From: Lautropia dentalis
GTDB lineage: Bacteria; Pseudomonadota; Gammaproteobacteria; Burkholderiales; Burkholderiaceae_E
Length of the DNA stretch: 64,000 bases
Reading direction: 5' to 3'
NCBI RefSeq assembly: GCF_003892345.1
Contig: NZ_RRUE01000001.1
Span: 837,008-901,007, forward strand
Part shown: positions 51,538 to 59,218 of the stretch, piece after piece
Layout: the number at the start of each line of letters is the position of its first letter
How positions within the stretch are numbered: the stretch's first letter is position 1
Position numbers and translations under genes: made by a program
The notes under the pieces: model-generated
What the model saw: the letters and a program-made list of their open reading frames with translations, nothing else
What the model was told of the DNA's origin: nothing
Databases searched by the model: none

Positions 51538-51708
51538 GCGCCGCGGAGCGGGACGCCACTGCGGCGATTTCGCGGTAGCCGTAGAACCTTTTTTGCCCGC
51601 AGGGCAAAAAAGTTCATAGGCGCCCGTTTTTGCCGGCCACGACGAAGGTCGTGGACGTCAAAAATGGGCTGAGCGTATGAGCCGCAGGGGTGTACCGGTC
51701 CGCGGTGC
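51538..51708 (-). repeat. Structured element copy B-right (diverged three-stem fold)
   Basis: Reverse-oriented copy whose hairpins have new sequences but the same layout. On the - strand H1 reads GCCC-a-TTTTTG, CCACGAC, loop CTTC, GTCGTGG, CAAAAA-c-GGGC; H2 reads GAACTTTTTTGCCC, loop TGC, GGGCAAAAAAGGTTC, which is also a good intrinsic terminator. The closing stem keeps CTGCGGC/GCCGCAG and TCCGCGG pairing. Located 50 bases after the gloA stop on the gloA strand. Confidence 0.75.
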
Positions 51709-51757
51709 GTGTTTCAGCGGAGTCGTCTTCCTTCCGAAGGGGAAATTGCCCGGGGGA

Positions 51758-52174
51758 TTACCGCAATCCGGTCCCCGCGCCCGTGTCATCGGCACGCTGG
51801 ATGAGTTCGACCTTGTAGCCGTCGGGGTCGGTGACGAAGGCGATGACGGTGGTGCCGCCCTTGACGGGCCCCGGTTCACGGGTGACGTTGCCGCCGGCGG
51901 CCCGGATGCGTTCACAGGCGGCGTAGGCATCGGGGACGCCGATGGCGATGTGGCCATAGGCGGTGCCCTTCTCGTATTCGGTGGTGCCCCAGTTGTAGGT
52001 GAGTTCTAGCTCGGCCTGGTCCGGATTGCCGCCACCGTAGCCGAGGAAGGCGAGCGTATATTTGTATTCGGGGTTTTCGGACTTGCGCAGCAGGCTCATG
52101 CCGAGGACTTCGGTGTAGAACCGGATGGAGCGGTCGAGGTCGCCGACGCGCAGCATGGTGTGCAGCATTCGCAT
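51758..52174 (-). CDS. gloA: Lactoylglutathione lyase (glyoxalase I)
   Basis: Converts the methylglyoxal-glutathione hemithioacetal to S-lactoylglutathione; gloB at 37200-38204 encodes the next step. The 138-residue protein has metal ligands His in [13 protein letters not shown], Glu in [10 protein letters not shown], His in YGHIAIGV and Glu in KVELIQR, the set typical of Ni/Co-dependent bacterial GloA. Start 52174 has AGGAG 8 bases upstream; an upstream ATG at 52210 is less likely. Confidence 0.95.
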   Translation of the reverse strand: MRMLHTMLRVGDLDRSIRFYTEVLGMSLLRKSENPEYKYTLAFLGYGGGNPDQAELELTYNWGTTEYEKGTAYGHIAIGVPDAYAACERIRAAGGNVTREPGPVKGGTTVIAFVTDPDGYKVELIQRADDTGAGTGLR

Positions 52175-52556
52175 GGGGTTTCTCCTGTTGTGAGGGGGAA
52201 GAGGACCCATTCTAGAACGAGTGGCTGGGGAGAGAGGCCCCAGGGTGGTTGATCAAGGTAGTGAAGTGATCGGGGCGGTGATCGGGGTGTGCGACGGCCG
52301 TGGGTCTGGCCGGGAGCATGGTCCGGGAGGTGGGCAGGAAGTGGGCAGGAAGTGGGGGGCCGGGCGCGATACCGGCATGGTGCCGGGAACTCTACAATGA
52401 CGGGCAGATGTGAATGGCCGGCGTTTGCCGCTGCCGGCTTCCCGCAAGGGGAAGCTGCCCGTGGTCTCCTGCACGGAGGCCGGGTGTTCGCCATTTTGTG
52501 GGCATGCCGCTGTCCAGGTGCCGGCGTGCCGTTTTCAGTTTTCAGGGAGAACCGTG
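52175..52556. other. Intergenic region between divergent gloA and GST genes
   Basis: About 380 bases. Expected to hold both promoters; repeated GTGGGCAGGAA and GATCGGGG words occur near 52268-52345. An open frame in phase with the GST gene begins at 52410 but lacks a ribosome-binding site. No other gene is seen. Confidence 0.4.
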
Positions 52557-53351
52557 ATGAGTGCATCTACTTACACCCCACCTGCCGTGTGGGTCTGGGA
52601 CAAGTCCAATGGAGGCAAGTACGCGTCGGTCAACCGGCCGACGGCGGGCGCGCAGTACGAGCAGACGCTGCCGGTGGGTGACCGGCCCTTTCAGCTGTAT
52701 TCGCGCGGCACACCCAATGGCCAGAAGGTCACGATCATGTTCGAGGAGCTGCTCGAAGCGGGGGTGAAGGAGGCAGCCTACGATCTGTGGGCCATCGACA
52801 TCGGCAAGGGCGACCAGTTCGGGTCGGGCTTCGTGGCAGTGAATCCCAATTCGAAGATTCCGGCACTGGTGGACCGCAGCGGTGACAGTCCGGTGAACGT
52901 GTTCGAGTCGGGGGCGATTCTGGTGTATCTGGCCGAGAAGTTCGGCCGGTTCCTGCCGGTTTCGGGGGCTGCCCGGGCGGAGTGCCTGTCGTGGCTGTTC
53001 TGGCAGGTGGGCAGCGGGCCGTATCTGGGCGGCGGCTTCGGGCATTTCTATGCCTATGCGCCCGAGAAGTTCGAGTATCCGATCAACCGTTTTGCCATGG
53101 AGACCAAGCGCCAGCTGGACCTGCTGGACAGGCATCTGGCCAGCCGCGAGTTCATCTGCGAAAGCGGTTATTCGGTGGCCGACATGGCCATCTGGCCGTG
53201 GTATGGGCGGCTGGTGCTGGGTGAGCTGTATGGGGCGGCGGAGTTTCTGGATGTGGCCTCATACAAGAACGTGCTGCGCTGGACGAAGCAGCTGGCCGAA
53301 CGGCCGGGGGTGCAGCGAGGCAAGGATGCACAGCACCGGCCGCTGAAGTGA
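52557..53351 (+). CDS. Glutathione S-transferase, YghU-like
   Basis: A 264-residue GST of the nu/YghU type, which act as disulfide-bond reductases with two bound glutathiones. After a ~45-residue N-terminal extension typical of the class come the thioredoxin-like domain (FQLYSRGTPNGQKVTIMFEELLE, then NPNSKIPALVDRS and NVFESGAILVYLAEKFG) and the helical domain (WLFWQVGSGPYLGGGFGHFYAYAPEK, YSVADMAIWPWYGRL). The ATG at 52557 has GGGAG upstream. Confidence 0.88.
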   Translation: MSASTYTPPAVWVWDKSNGGKYASVNRPTAGAQYEQTLPVGDRPFQLYSRGTPNGQKVTIMFEELLEAGVKEAAYDLWAIDIGKGDQFGSGFVAVNPNSKIPALVDRSGDSPVNVFESGAILVYLAEKFGRFLPVSGAARAECLSWLFWQVGSGPYLGGGFGHFYAYAPEKFEYPINRFAMETKRQLDLLDRHLASREFICESGYSVADMAIWPWYGRLVLGELYGAAEFLDVASYKNVLRWTKQLAERPGVQRGKDAQHRPLK

Positions 53352-53520
53352 GTTTGCGCATGCCCCCACAGCAGAGGTGACGCCCCTGGAACCGGCTGCG
53401 CTGCTCCACTGTCGTGGGGCAGCGCAAGGGGGCAGGATTCCTACATTCCCAATGGTTTCAGGGCTCTGCCAATGCAGTCTCACTGCGCCCAAACAGGGAG
53501 TCACTTCGGGGGCAGCGCGG

Positions 53521-53550
53521 GGATGAATGGGTTCCTGACATACGCTACGG
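53521..53550 (+). repeat. Copy of the dispersed ~30 nt motif
   Basis: Reads GGATGAATGGGTTCCTGACA then TACGCTACGG. It lies between the convergent GST and secreted-protein genes, so no downstream + gene is near. Confidence 0.4.
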
Positions 53551-53610
53551 GGGCAGGCAGACGGGAGATGTTCATGGGCATGCTCCCGCCGGTTTTTCGC
53601 CTGTCGTGGT

Positions 53611-54597
53611 TTACTGCGGATAACGCAGATAGAGGTTCTCCCCGTTGTCGCTGGCGATGTCGAGATAGGGGCCGACGTAGCGCAGCGGCTGCGGATTGCG
53701 CCAGTAACTGCCGGGAACCTGCCAGACGTTGCAGGTGAGCCGGTGGACGAGAATGGTGTTGATATTGAAGCAGACCCGGAACTGGTCGTGCCGTTCTCCC
53801 TTGAGCAGCATCAGCTGGATGCGCTGGGGGCCTGACCCCGAGTTCCAGTCCTGTATGACCTGTTCGAAGGGAATGCGTTCTCCCTGTTTCAGAACGAGTT
53901 CGCTGCTGGCCTGGACGCTGGCGGAATGGCGGCGTCGGAACCAGGTGCTGCCGGAGGTGCGCACTTCAAGGATGTTGAAGGCGCTTTGCCCGACTGACAG
54001 TAATGGCGTACCGGGGCGGGACCATTTCAGGTTGTCCAGTTCGCCTGAAGGCAGGCGCCACGACACTTCGGTACGGCTTTGCTCCAGTCCCTGGCTGATG
54101 TCACGGGTGTCCTGGTCTGTGTGACTGATGTACTGCAGCGTGTTGCCCTCCAGCTGGTTCTGCTGCAGCCGCCTGTTTTCGTGGCCGGTGCCGGTCAGCG
54201 GCGTGCCGCCGGGCATGGCCTGCGACCACGGAACGGCCACCTGACGGCCCTGGTCATTGGTGGTGCTGGCGGTGAGTGCGCGCGCCAGTACATCGGCCCG
54301 TACGCCCTGGCTGGAAATGGGCTGCATCCATGCCCAGATGCGGCGCAGACTGGTGCCCTGGGTGCTGGCACTGGCCGCTGAGCCGGTGGCGGCGGTTGAG
54401 GCCGTGGTTTCCGCAACCGGGGTACCGGCAGCCGTGTTGTCCGGGGCCGCGGTGGCTGTATCGCTCTGGGGGGCGGTGGAAGCCCCGGTTTCGGCTGTGG
54501 ACGGTACTTCCTGCGCCTGCAGGGACTGCCAGGCGGGAATGGAAACCAGCAGGGCCGCGATGCTGGCGGCGAGCAGACGGGGTTGGCTGCGTTTCAT
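53611..54597 (-). CDS. Secreted protein of unknown function
   Basis: A 328-residue protein with a clear Sec signal peptide (residues 1-28, ending SLQA-QE) and an Ala/Thr-rich linker (about 30-85). The mature domain is rich in Trp, Gln and Arg, with one Cys pair (CFNINTILVHRLTC) that could form a disulfide. I do not recognise the family. Periplasmic or extracellular location is inferred; it could be a substrate of the type II system at 40-10294, but nothing shows this. AGAGGA precedes the ATG. Confidence 0.7.
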   Translation of the reverse strand: MKRSQPRLLAASIAALLVSIPAWQSLQAQEVPSTAETGASTAPQSDTATAAPDNTAAGTPVAETTASTAATGSAASASTQGTSLRRIWAWMQPISSQGVRADVLARALTASTTNDQGRQVAVPWSQAMPGGTPLTGTGHENRRLQQNQLEGNTLQYISHTDQDTRDISQGLEQSRTEVSWRLPSGELDNLKWSRPGTPLLSVGQSAFNILEVRTSGSTWFRRRHSASVQASSELVLKQGERIPFEQVIQDWNSGSGPQRIQLMLLKGERHDQFRVCFNINTILVHRLTCNVWQVPGSYWRNPQPLRYVGPYLDIASDNGENLYLRYPQ

Positions 54598-54900
54598 GGT
54601 GCATCCTCTGATCGTTGATGTGTGTCTGAGGGCGCGACCCTGCGGGTGGGAGGGAATGGAGACGCCCGCAGGTGACCACAGACGGCTTCATTGTGACGGT
54701 AGGCTTTACAACAGGTCACTGTTGTTAGTAAAGGTTGTAGCCGGAAACGATAGTTTGACGGAAAACTTTACAAAGTCTGCGGAAGTGATGGCGGCGGGCA
54801 ACGCAGGCGCCCCCATTATGCGCAGGGGGTGTAGTGGGAATGGCTACAGCCAACGCGCCGGAATGGGGTGTTGATGGGGGGCGGGCACGTGCCGCTCAGT
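54598..54900. other. Promoter-bearing gap upstream of the secreted protein
   Basis: About 300 bases. A locally AT-rich segment (54700-54780) contains the imperfect dyad TTTACAACAG ... CTGTTGTTAGTAAA (54705-54732) and a second TTTAC box (54769-54773), which could bind a regulator of the secreted-protein gene. Nothing else is seen. Confidence 0.4.
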
Positions 54901-56250
54901 TCAGGACTGGGGAGCTGTCCCCAGCCATTGTTGCACCTGCTTCTCGGCCTCGGCCGCGGCGCGGCCGCGGATGGCGTTGGTGCTGCTGTTGTTGTCGGGG
55001 TTGCCGATGAGGGTGAGGCCGGGCAGTACGGTGCTGTCCGGGCAGAGCTGGCCGATCTGGACAAAGCTTTCGCCGGCGCCACCGCCCGCGTGGGTGGTGA
55101 AGGGCACGAGCGTCTTGCCGGCCAGATTGCTGTTCTTGAGCCAGGTCTTGACCGGTGGGGGAAGCTGCGCGTCCCAGACGGGGAAGCCGATGAAGATCAG
55201 CGGGTAGGGGCTGATGTCGGTGTCGAAGCGGCCGAGCTTGGGCAGGTAGCCCAGCTGGTTCTCCAGCTGCACCTGTTCCATCGCGTTCTTGTAGTCGCGC
55301 GGATAGAGCATCAGCGGCTTGAGGTCGGCCACGTCGGCGTTGGTGTATTTCTGGATCATCCACGCCACGGTCTCGGTGTTGCCGGTGGGCGAGAAGCAGA
55401 CGATGAGCGCCTGCTGGCCGGCGGTGAGCCCCGTGGGCAGGGGGGCCGGGGTGGTGGCTGCGGACGCGGATGTGGTGGTGGGGGCTACGGCGGCGGCACC
55501 AGCAGCACCGGCTGTGCCGGCTGCAGCGGTTGCTGTGGCCGTTGCTGGGCTGGCAGTGGGGGCAAGACTGCCTGCCAGGGAGGAGGGGACGCTAGCGCCT
55601 GATGTGACGGCCGGGGTACCTGCGCGGGTGCCGGCCACCGAAGGTGCGGAACCGGTTCCTGTGCCCGGGCTGGCGCCCGCGGGCGCGTTTCCGGGGGCGG
55701 ATGCCGTTCCCGGGGCTGTGCCTGCCGTGCTGGAGGCCGGAGCGGCAGCTGGGCCGGCAGCTGCACTGGTGGCCAGCGGCATGGCCGGAACCCGTGGCAG
55801 CGGCGGCAGCGCCTGCAGGAGCGTGACGGTGGCCGTGAGATCGATGGCGGCCACGGGGGCGGCTGCTCCCGGTGCGGCATCCATCAGGAAGGCACCGCGG
55901 GGCTCTCCCAGGCGTTCGGCAAAGGCGACCAGGCCCTGAACCGATTCGGCATTGTTCAGGTCCACTTTCGTGCTGCGCGACTTCAGGCCGGCGCGGCGGA
56001 GCACCTTGGCGAGGGCTTCGGCCGGGCGCGGGGCGGTCTCTGCCGGGGCCGTGGCCGGTGCGGCCGGGGTGCTGGCGGCAGACGTGGTGCCTTCAGCGCT
56101 TCCCGTGGCAGGATCCGTGGCGACGGCTGCGGGTGCCGGGCTGTCGAACAGCAGGTCTGCCAGCACCAGCTGGCGGTCGGTGCCCAGGTGCCGGGCCACG
56201 GTTTCGGTAGCCGGGTTGATGCCGATCAGGATGATGACTTCCTTGGTCAT
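54901..56250 (-). CDS. Flavodoxin-like protein with long Ala/Pro-rich N-terminal region
   Basis: Only residues about 285-449 form a recognisable domain: flavodoxin-like, with the FMN phosphate loop CFSPTGNTETVAWMI, then IFIGFPVWDAQLPP and FTTHAGGGAGESF. Residues 1-40 look like the start of a Rossmann-type strand (VIILIGINPATETVARHLG), a short ordered piece at about 80-150 follows, and the rest of the first 280 residues is Ala/Pro/Thr/Gly low complexity. Probably cytoplasmic, since no signal is seen. It starts 9 bases after the neighbouring flavodoxin gene, so the two form an operon. Confidence 0.72.
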   Translation of the reverse strand: MTKEVIILIGINPATETVARHLGTDRQLVLADLLFDSPAPAAVATDPATGSAEGTTSAASTPAAPATAPAETAPRPAEALAKVLRRAGLKSRSTKVDLNNAESVQGLVAFAERLGEPRGAFLMDAAPGAAAPVAAIDLTATVTLLQALPPLPRVPAMPLATSAAAGPAAAPASSTAGTAPGTASAPGNAPAGASPGTGTGSAPSVAGTRAGTPAVTSGASVPSSLAGSLAPTASPATATATAAAGTAGAAGAAAVAPTTTSASAATTPAPLPTGLTAGQQALIVCFSPTGNTETVAWMIQKYTNADVADLKPLMLYPRDYKNAMEQVQLENQLGYLPKLGRFDTDISPYPLIFIGFPVWDAQLPPPVKTWLKNSNLAGKTLVPFTTHAGGGAGESFVQIGQLCPDSTVLPGLTLIGNPDNNSSTNAIRGRAAAEAEKQVQQWLGTAPQS

Positions 56251-56259
56251 GATGCGCGC

Positions 56260-56772
56260 TCAGCCTTTCACGAAGGGCGTGGCCCAGGCCTGCAGTTCGC
56301 GCCCGGCCGCTTCGAGCTGCTCGTCTTCGAGCGGGTAGAGCACGCCGTCTTCCTCGACGCCGCCCAGCAGGGCCAGCGGTGGCAGGAGGGTGGCGCCGGG
56401 GCACAGGGTCTTCAGGGTGTCGAATGCTTCGCCGGGGCCGACGCCGCTGTGGGTGCAGAACGGGGCCAGTGTCTTGCCGGCGAGGGCGGCCGCGTTGTCG
56501 CGGATCCAGGCTTCCATGGTGGCGGGAATCTGGTTGGTCCAGATGGGAAAGCCCAGGAAGATGAGGTCATGGGCGGCCAGGTCGATCTGGTCTGGCTCCA
56601 GCGGTTCGGGGCTGTCGTCCTCGTCGAGGCCCAGGGCGTAGTCGGCGGGACGCTCGACGGCCATCAGGGTGGCGCCAGTCTGTTTCTGCAGCAGTCTGGC
56701 CACGCTCTGGGTGCTGCCGGTGAACGAAAAATAGGCGATCAGGGTACGGCTGGCGGGAAAGGGGGCTGTCAT
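56260..56772 (-). CDS. Flavodoxin family protein
   Basis: A 170-residue flavodoxin of the Flavodoxin_4 type: FMN phosphate loop YFSFTGSTQSVA, then LIFLGFPIWTNQIPATMEAWI and FCTHSGVGPGEAFDTLKTLCPG. Likely an FMN-binding electron carrier or reductase. The frame is open to 57435 through minisatellite DNA; the ATG at 56772 gives a normal N-terminus (56802 is also possible). It is paralogous to the domain at the end of the next gene. Confidence 0.82.
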   Translation of the reverse strand: MTAPFPASRTLIAYFSFTGSTQSVARLLQKQTGATLMAVERPADYALGLDEDDSPEPLEPDQIDLAAHDLIFLGFPIWTNQIPATMEAWIRDNAAALAGKTLAPFCTHSGVGPGEAFDTLKTLCPGATLLPPLALLGGVEEDGVLYPLEDEQLEAAGRELQAWATPFVKG

Positions 56773-56855
56773 GGTGCGTGGTGCAGGCGGTCCGGGTTGC
56801 ATCGGCAGACCGTTATGATAGCCGCGCGCCCCGGCCTGGCGTGCAGCCGGCCCTG

Positions 56856-57039
56856 TCCATGCCGTTCGGCTTCGTCGTGAAGTCTGGCGCCGTCCATGCG
56901 GTCTGGCCTTGTCGTGGAGCCTGGCACCATCCTTGCGGTCCGACCCCATCATGAAATCTGGCGCCATCCATGCAGCCTGCTTCATCGTGCAGTGAGGCCG
57001 CCTCCATGCCGTTCGGCCCCATCGTGGAGCCCGGTCCCG
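56856..57039. repeat. 37-bp minisatellite, five units
   Basis: Five diverged head-to-tail units starting at 56856, 56893, 56930, 56967 and 57003, each beginning TCCATGC or TCCTTGC and containing CGTGAAGTCTGGCGCC-like sequence. Four are 37 bp and one is 36 bp. It lies upstream of the flavodoxin operon. Confidence 0.75.
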
Positions 57040-57558
57040 CCACGCAGCCCGGACGGCGGGGCGTCCGGGTGCGGTGGGGGGGGGCCGCAGGGCAGCGGTG
57101 GCTCTGAACACCGCGCCCTGCTCACCGGTCGAGTGAGAGTAGATAAGACCGATGGTCTCCAGCTCGTTGTTGTTGTCGGGCCGGGGGGACTCAGCCGGGT
57201 GACTGAACCGGCCCTGCGTAGTGCGCAGACCGGAGCGTATCAGCGGTACGGATTGTAAGTGGTTGCCATTGGCTGTCCATTTCGTTGTCTGGTGAATACG
57301 AACGTCCACGGCATGGCCCGTACATGAATGGTCTTGTACACAAAGCAGCCGGTGAGTACGCAAACCGTTGCATGAAGGTCGTTGTTTTCCCGATGGGGAC
57401 AATGATTTGTGTGACGCCATATTTCGACGGGGCAATGTGTTTTTACAACCGCAAATCTATGTGCCGCGTGATGTGTAAAGAATTTCGTCGTAGTGCGGCG
57501 TCTTGCGTGGTGAGCCCCCTTCGGGTGTGCATGCGTGTGCTGGCTGTGCCCTGAAGTG

Positions 57559-57590
57559 GATGAACAAGTCCGCGACACGTTCTAGAATGA
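57559..57590 (+). repeat. Copy of the dispersed ~30 nt motif
   Basis: Reads GATGAACAAGTCCGCGACAC then GTTCTAGAATGA. It includes a TAGAAT box and lies about 190 bases before roxA on the same strand. Confidence 0.5.
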
Positions 57591-57635
57591 AACGTTTTCA
57601 AACCGTTTCCGGGCATTCCGGCCGGATGTCCCCCT

Positions 57636-57691
57636 GGGACACTCTGCAATCCTGGGTTCAAAGCGCTCGCAGGCTTTTGCAGAATGGTCCC
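57636..57691. repeat. Short copy of the pfkA-type palindromic repeat
   Basis: GGGACACTCTGCA at the left and TGCAGAATGGTCCC at the right are imperfect inverted ends; the internal CCTGGGTTCAAAGCGCTCGC then AGGCTTTTGC matches the right half of the element before pfkA. It looks like an internally deleted copy, 87 bases before roxA. Confidence 0.65.
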
Positions 57692-57777
57692 TACCTGCGG
57701 GGGAGGCCGGCCGGGCTGTTCTTCCACATTCTGGGGTGGACCATGGTGGGGCACCCCTTCATTCAGGGTTCACACCG

Positions 57778-59037
57778 ATGACGCAGACTGCTTCCCCGTC
57801 GCTGCCGCCGCTCGAAATCAATGCTGCCGGGGGGCCGTGGCCGCTCGGCATGCCGCCCGAACAGTTTCTGCGTGATTACTGGCAGAAGCGTCCGGTGCTG
57901 ATCCGCAATGCCTTTCCGGACTTCGAATCGCCCATTCAGCCGGAGGATCTGGCCGGGCTGTCGTGTGAGGAGGGGGCGCTGGGGCGGCTGGCCAGTCACG
58001 ATCCGGCCACGGACAGGTGGACGCTGCGCACGGGGCCATTCGATGAGGCGGAGTTTCCGGGCATGCCCGACCACGACTGGACGCTGCTGGTGCAGGACGT
58101 GGACAAGTGGGATGCCGATGTGCGCGGGCTGCTGGATCACTTCCGTTTCCTGCCGGCCTGGCGGATGGACGATGTGATGGTGAGTTTCGCGGCCCGGGGC
58201 GGCAATGTGGGGGCGCACATCGACAACTACGATGTCTTTCTGGTGCAGGGCGTGGGCCAGCGCCGCTGGATGATCGACAGCAAACCCAATCCGGATACGC
58301 GCTACCGTGACGATGTGCCGCTGCGGCTGCTGCAGCACTTCGATCCGGACTGCGACTGGGTGCTGAATCCGGGCGACATGCTGTATCTGCCGCCGGGCGT
58401 GCCGCATCATGGGGTGGCGGTGAATGCCTGTCTGACGATTTCGGTGGGTTTCCGGGCACCGTCGGCATCGGAGCTGCTGGAAGACTACATCGACGTGCTG
58501 ACTTTCGATGCCGACGAATCGGTGCGTTACGACGATCCGGATGTGCAGGTGGCGGCCGATCCGTACGAGATCGACCGGTTTGCGCTGGATCGCGTCTGGG
58601 CCACGATGCAGCGGCTGAAGATGGACGATCCGGAGCGCTTTGCGGCGTGGTTTGGCCGGTTCATCTCCGGCTACCGGGTGGCGGCCGGCCAGTCACCGTC
58701 GCCGGAGCAGGGCAGCACCGAATCGGTGGCCGAGACGGTGGCCGACGGTGTGGTGTGGCAGCGGCACCCGTATTCGCGGATGGCCTGGCGGCGGTGTGCG
58801 GATGGCGGTGCCCAGCTGTTTGCCAACGCGCACGACTGGCCGGTGGATTCGGTGGAGGATGCGGCGCGCATCTGTGCGGCCGGGCATATCGATGCGCACG
58901 TGCTGGCGTCGCTGTCCCCGGCGGGCCGTGTGCTGGTGCAGCAGCTGGCCGAAGCGGGGCATTATGCGCCGGTGGATGCCGATGAGGTGTACGGCGAGGA
59001 GGATGACGGGCTGTACACCGAAGACGATGAAGACTGA
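57778..59037 (+). CDS. roxA: RoxA-like 2-oxoglutarate oxygenase (ribosomal protein hydroxylase)
   Basis: JmjC/cupin_4 oxygenase of the YcfD/RoxA type, which hydroxylates an Arg of ribosomal protein L16. Conserved features: FLRDYWQKRPVLIRNAF near residue 31, TLLVQDVDKW, the iron ligands His and Asp in GAHIDNYDVFLVQ, the distal His in YLPPGVPHHGVA, and RRWMIDS. A winged-helix-like C-terminal part and a very acidic end (DEVYGEEDDGLYTEDDED) complete 419 residues. Start 57778 (MTQTASPSLPP) is preferred over 57736. Confidence 0.88.
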   Translation: MTQTASPSLPPLEINAAGGPWPLGMPPEQFLRDYWQKRPVLIRNAFPDFESPIQPEDLAGLSCEEGALGRLASHDPATDRWTLRTGPFDEAEFPGMPDHDWTLLVQDVDKWDADVRGLLDHFRFLPAWRMDDVMVSFAARGGNVGAHIDNYDVFLVQGVGQRRWMIDSKPNPDTRYRDDVPLRLLQHFDPDCDWVLNPGDMLYLPPGVPHHGVAVNACLTISVGFRAPSASELLEDYIDVLTFDADESVRYDDPDVQVAADPYEIDRFALDRVWATMQRLKMDDPERFAAWFGRFISGYRVAAGQSPSPEQGSTESVAETVADGVVWQRHPYSRMAWRRCADGGAQLFANAHDWPVDSVEDAARICAAGHIDAHVLASLSPAGRVLVQQLAEAGHYAPVDADEVYGEEDDGLYTEDDED

Positions 59038-59218
59038 TTTCGGGTTGTTCCGGGGGCACCGCTCTGGCGGCTAGCCCGCTTGCATTCCTGACGGTGGGCA
59101 AAATACTTGTCCCGGTGTCTGCTGCCAGGTATTCAGCGAAACAGGCTGCGGTATTCGCCGTCAGGTGGCTCACCTACAGGTGTGCCTGCAGTGGCTTGCC
59201 CGGCCATATGGCAGGCAC

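Larger units (their letters stand above)
51114..51757. other. Convergent intergenic region with second pair of structured elements
   Basis: About 640 bases between nhaC (+) and gloA (-). It holds element copies 51260-51446 and 51538-51708 in opposite orientations, separated by 91 bases unrelated to the core of the first pair. No gene is seen. Confidence 0.6.
56773..57777. other. 1-kb intergenic region with minisatellite, AT-rich segment and repeats
   Basis: From left to right: the 37-bp minisatellite (56856-57039), a poly-G run near 57074, an AT-richer segment (about 57240-57600) with no convincing gene although frames are open on both strands, a 30-nt motif copy (57559-57590), GAAACG ... 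CGTTTC arms (57588-57608) and a pfkA-type repeat copy (57636-57691). Confidence 0.5.

Noticed and set aside
57285-57554. 89-codon frame in the AT-rich island before roxA
   Set aside because: No ribosome-binding site, no recognisable domain, and an overlapping frame on the other strand.
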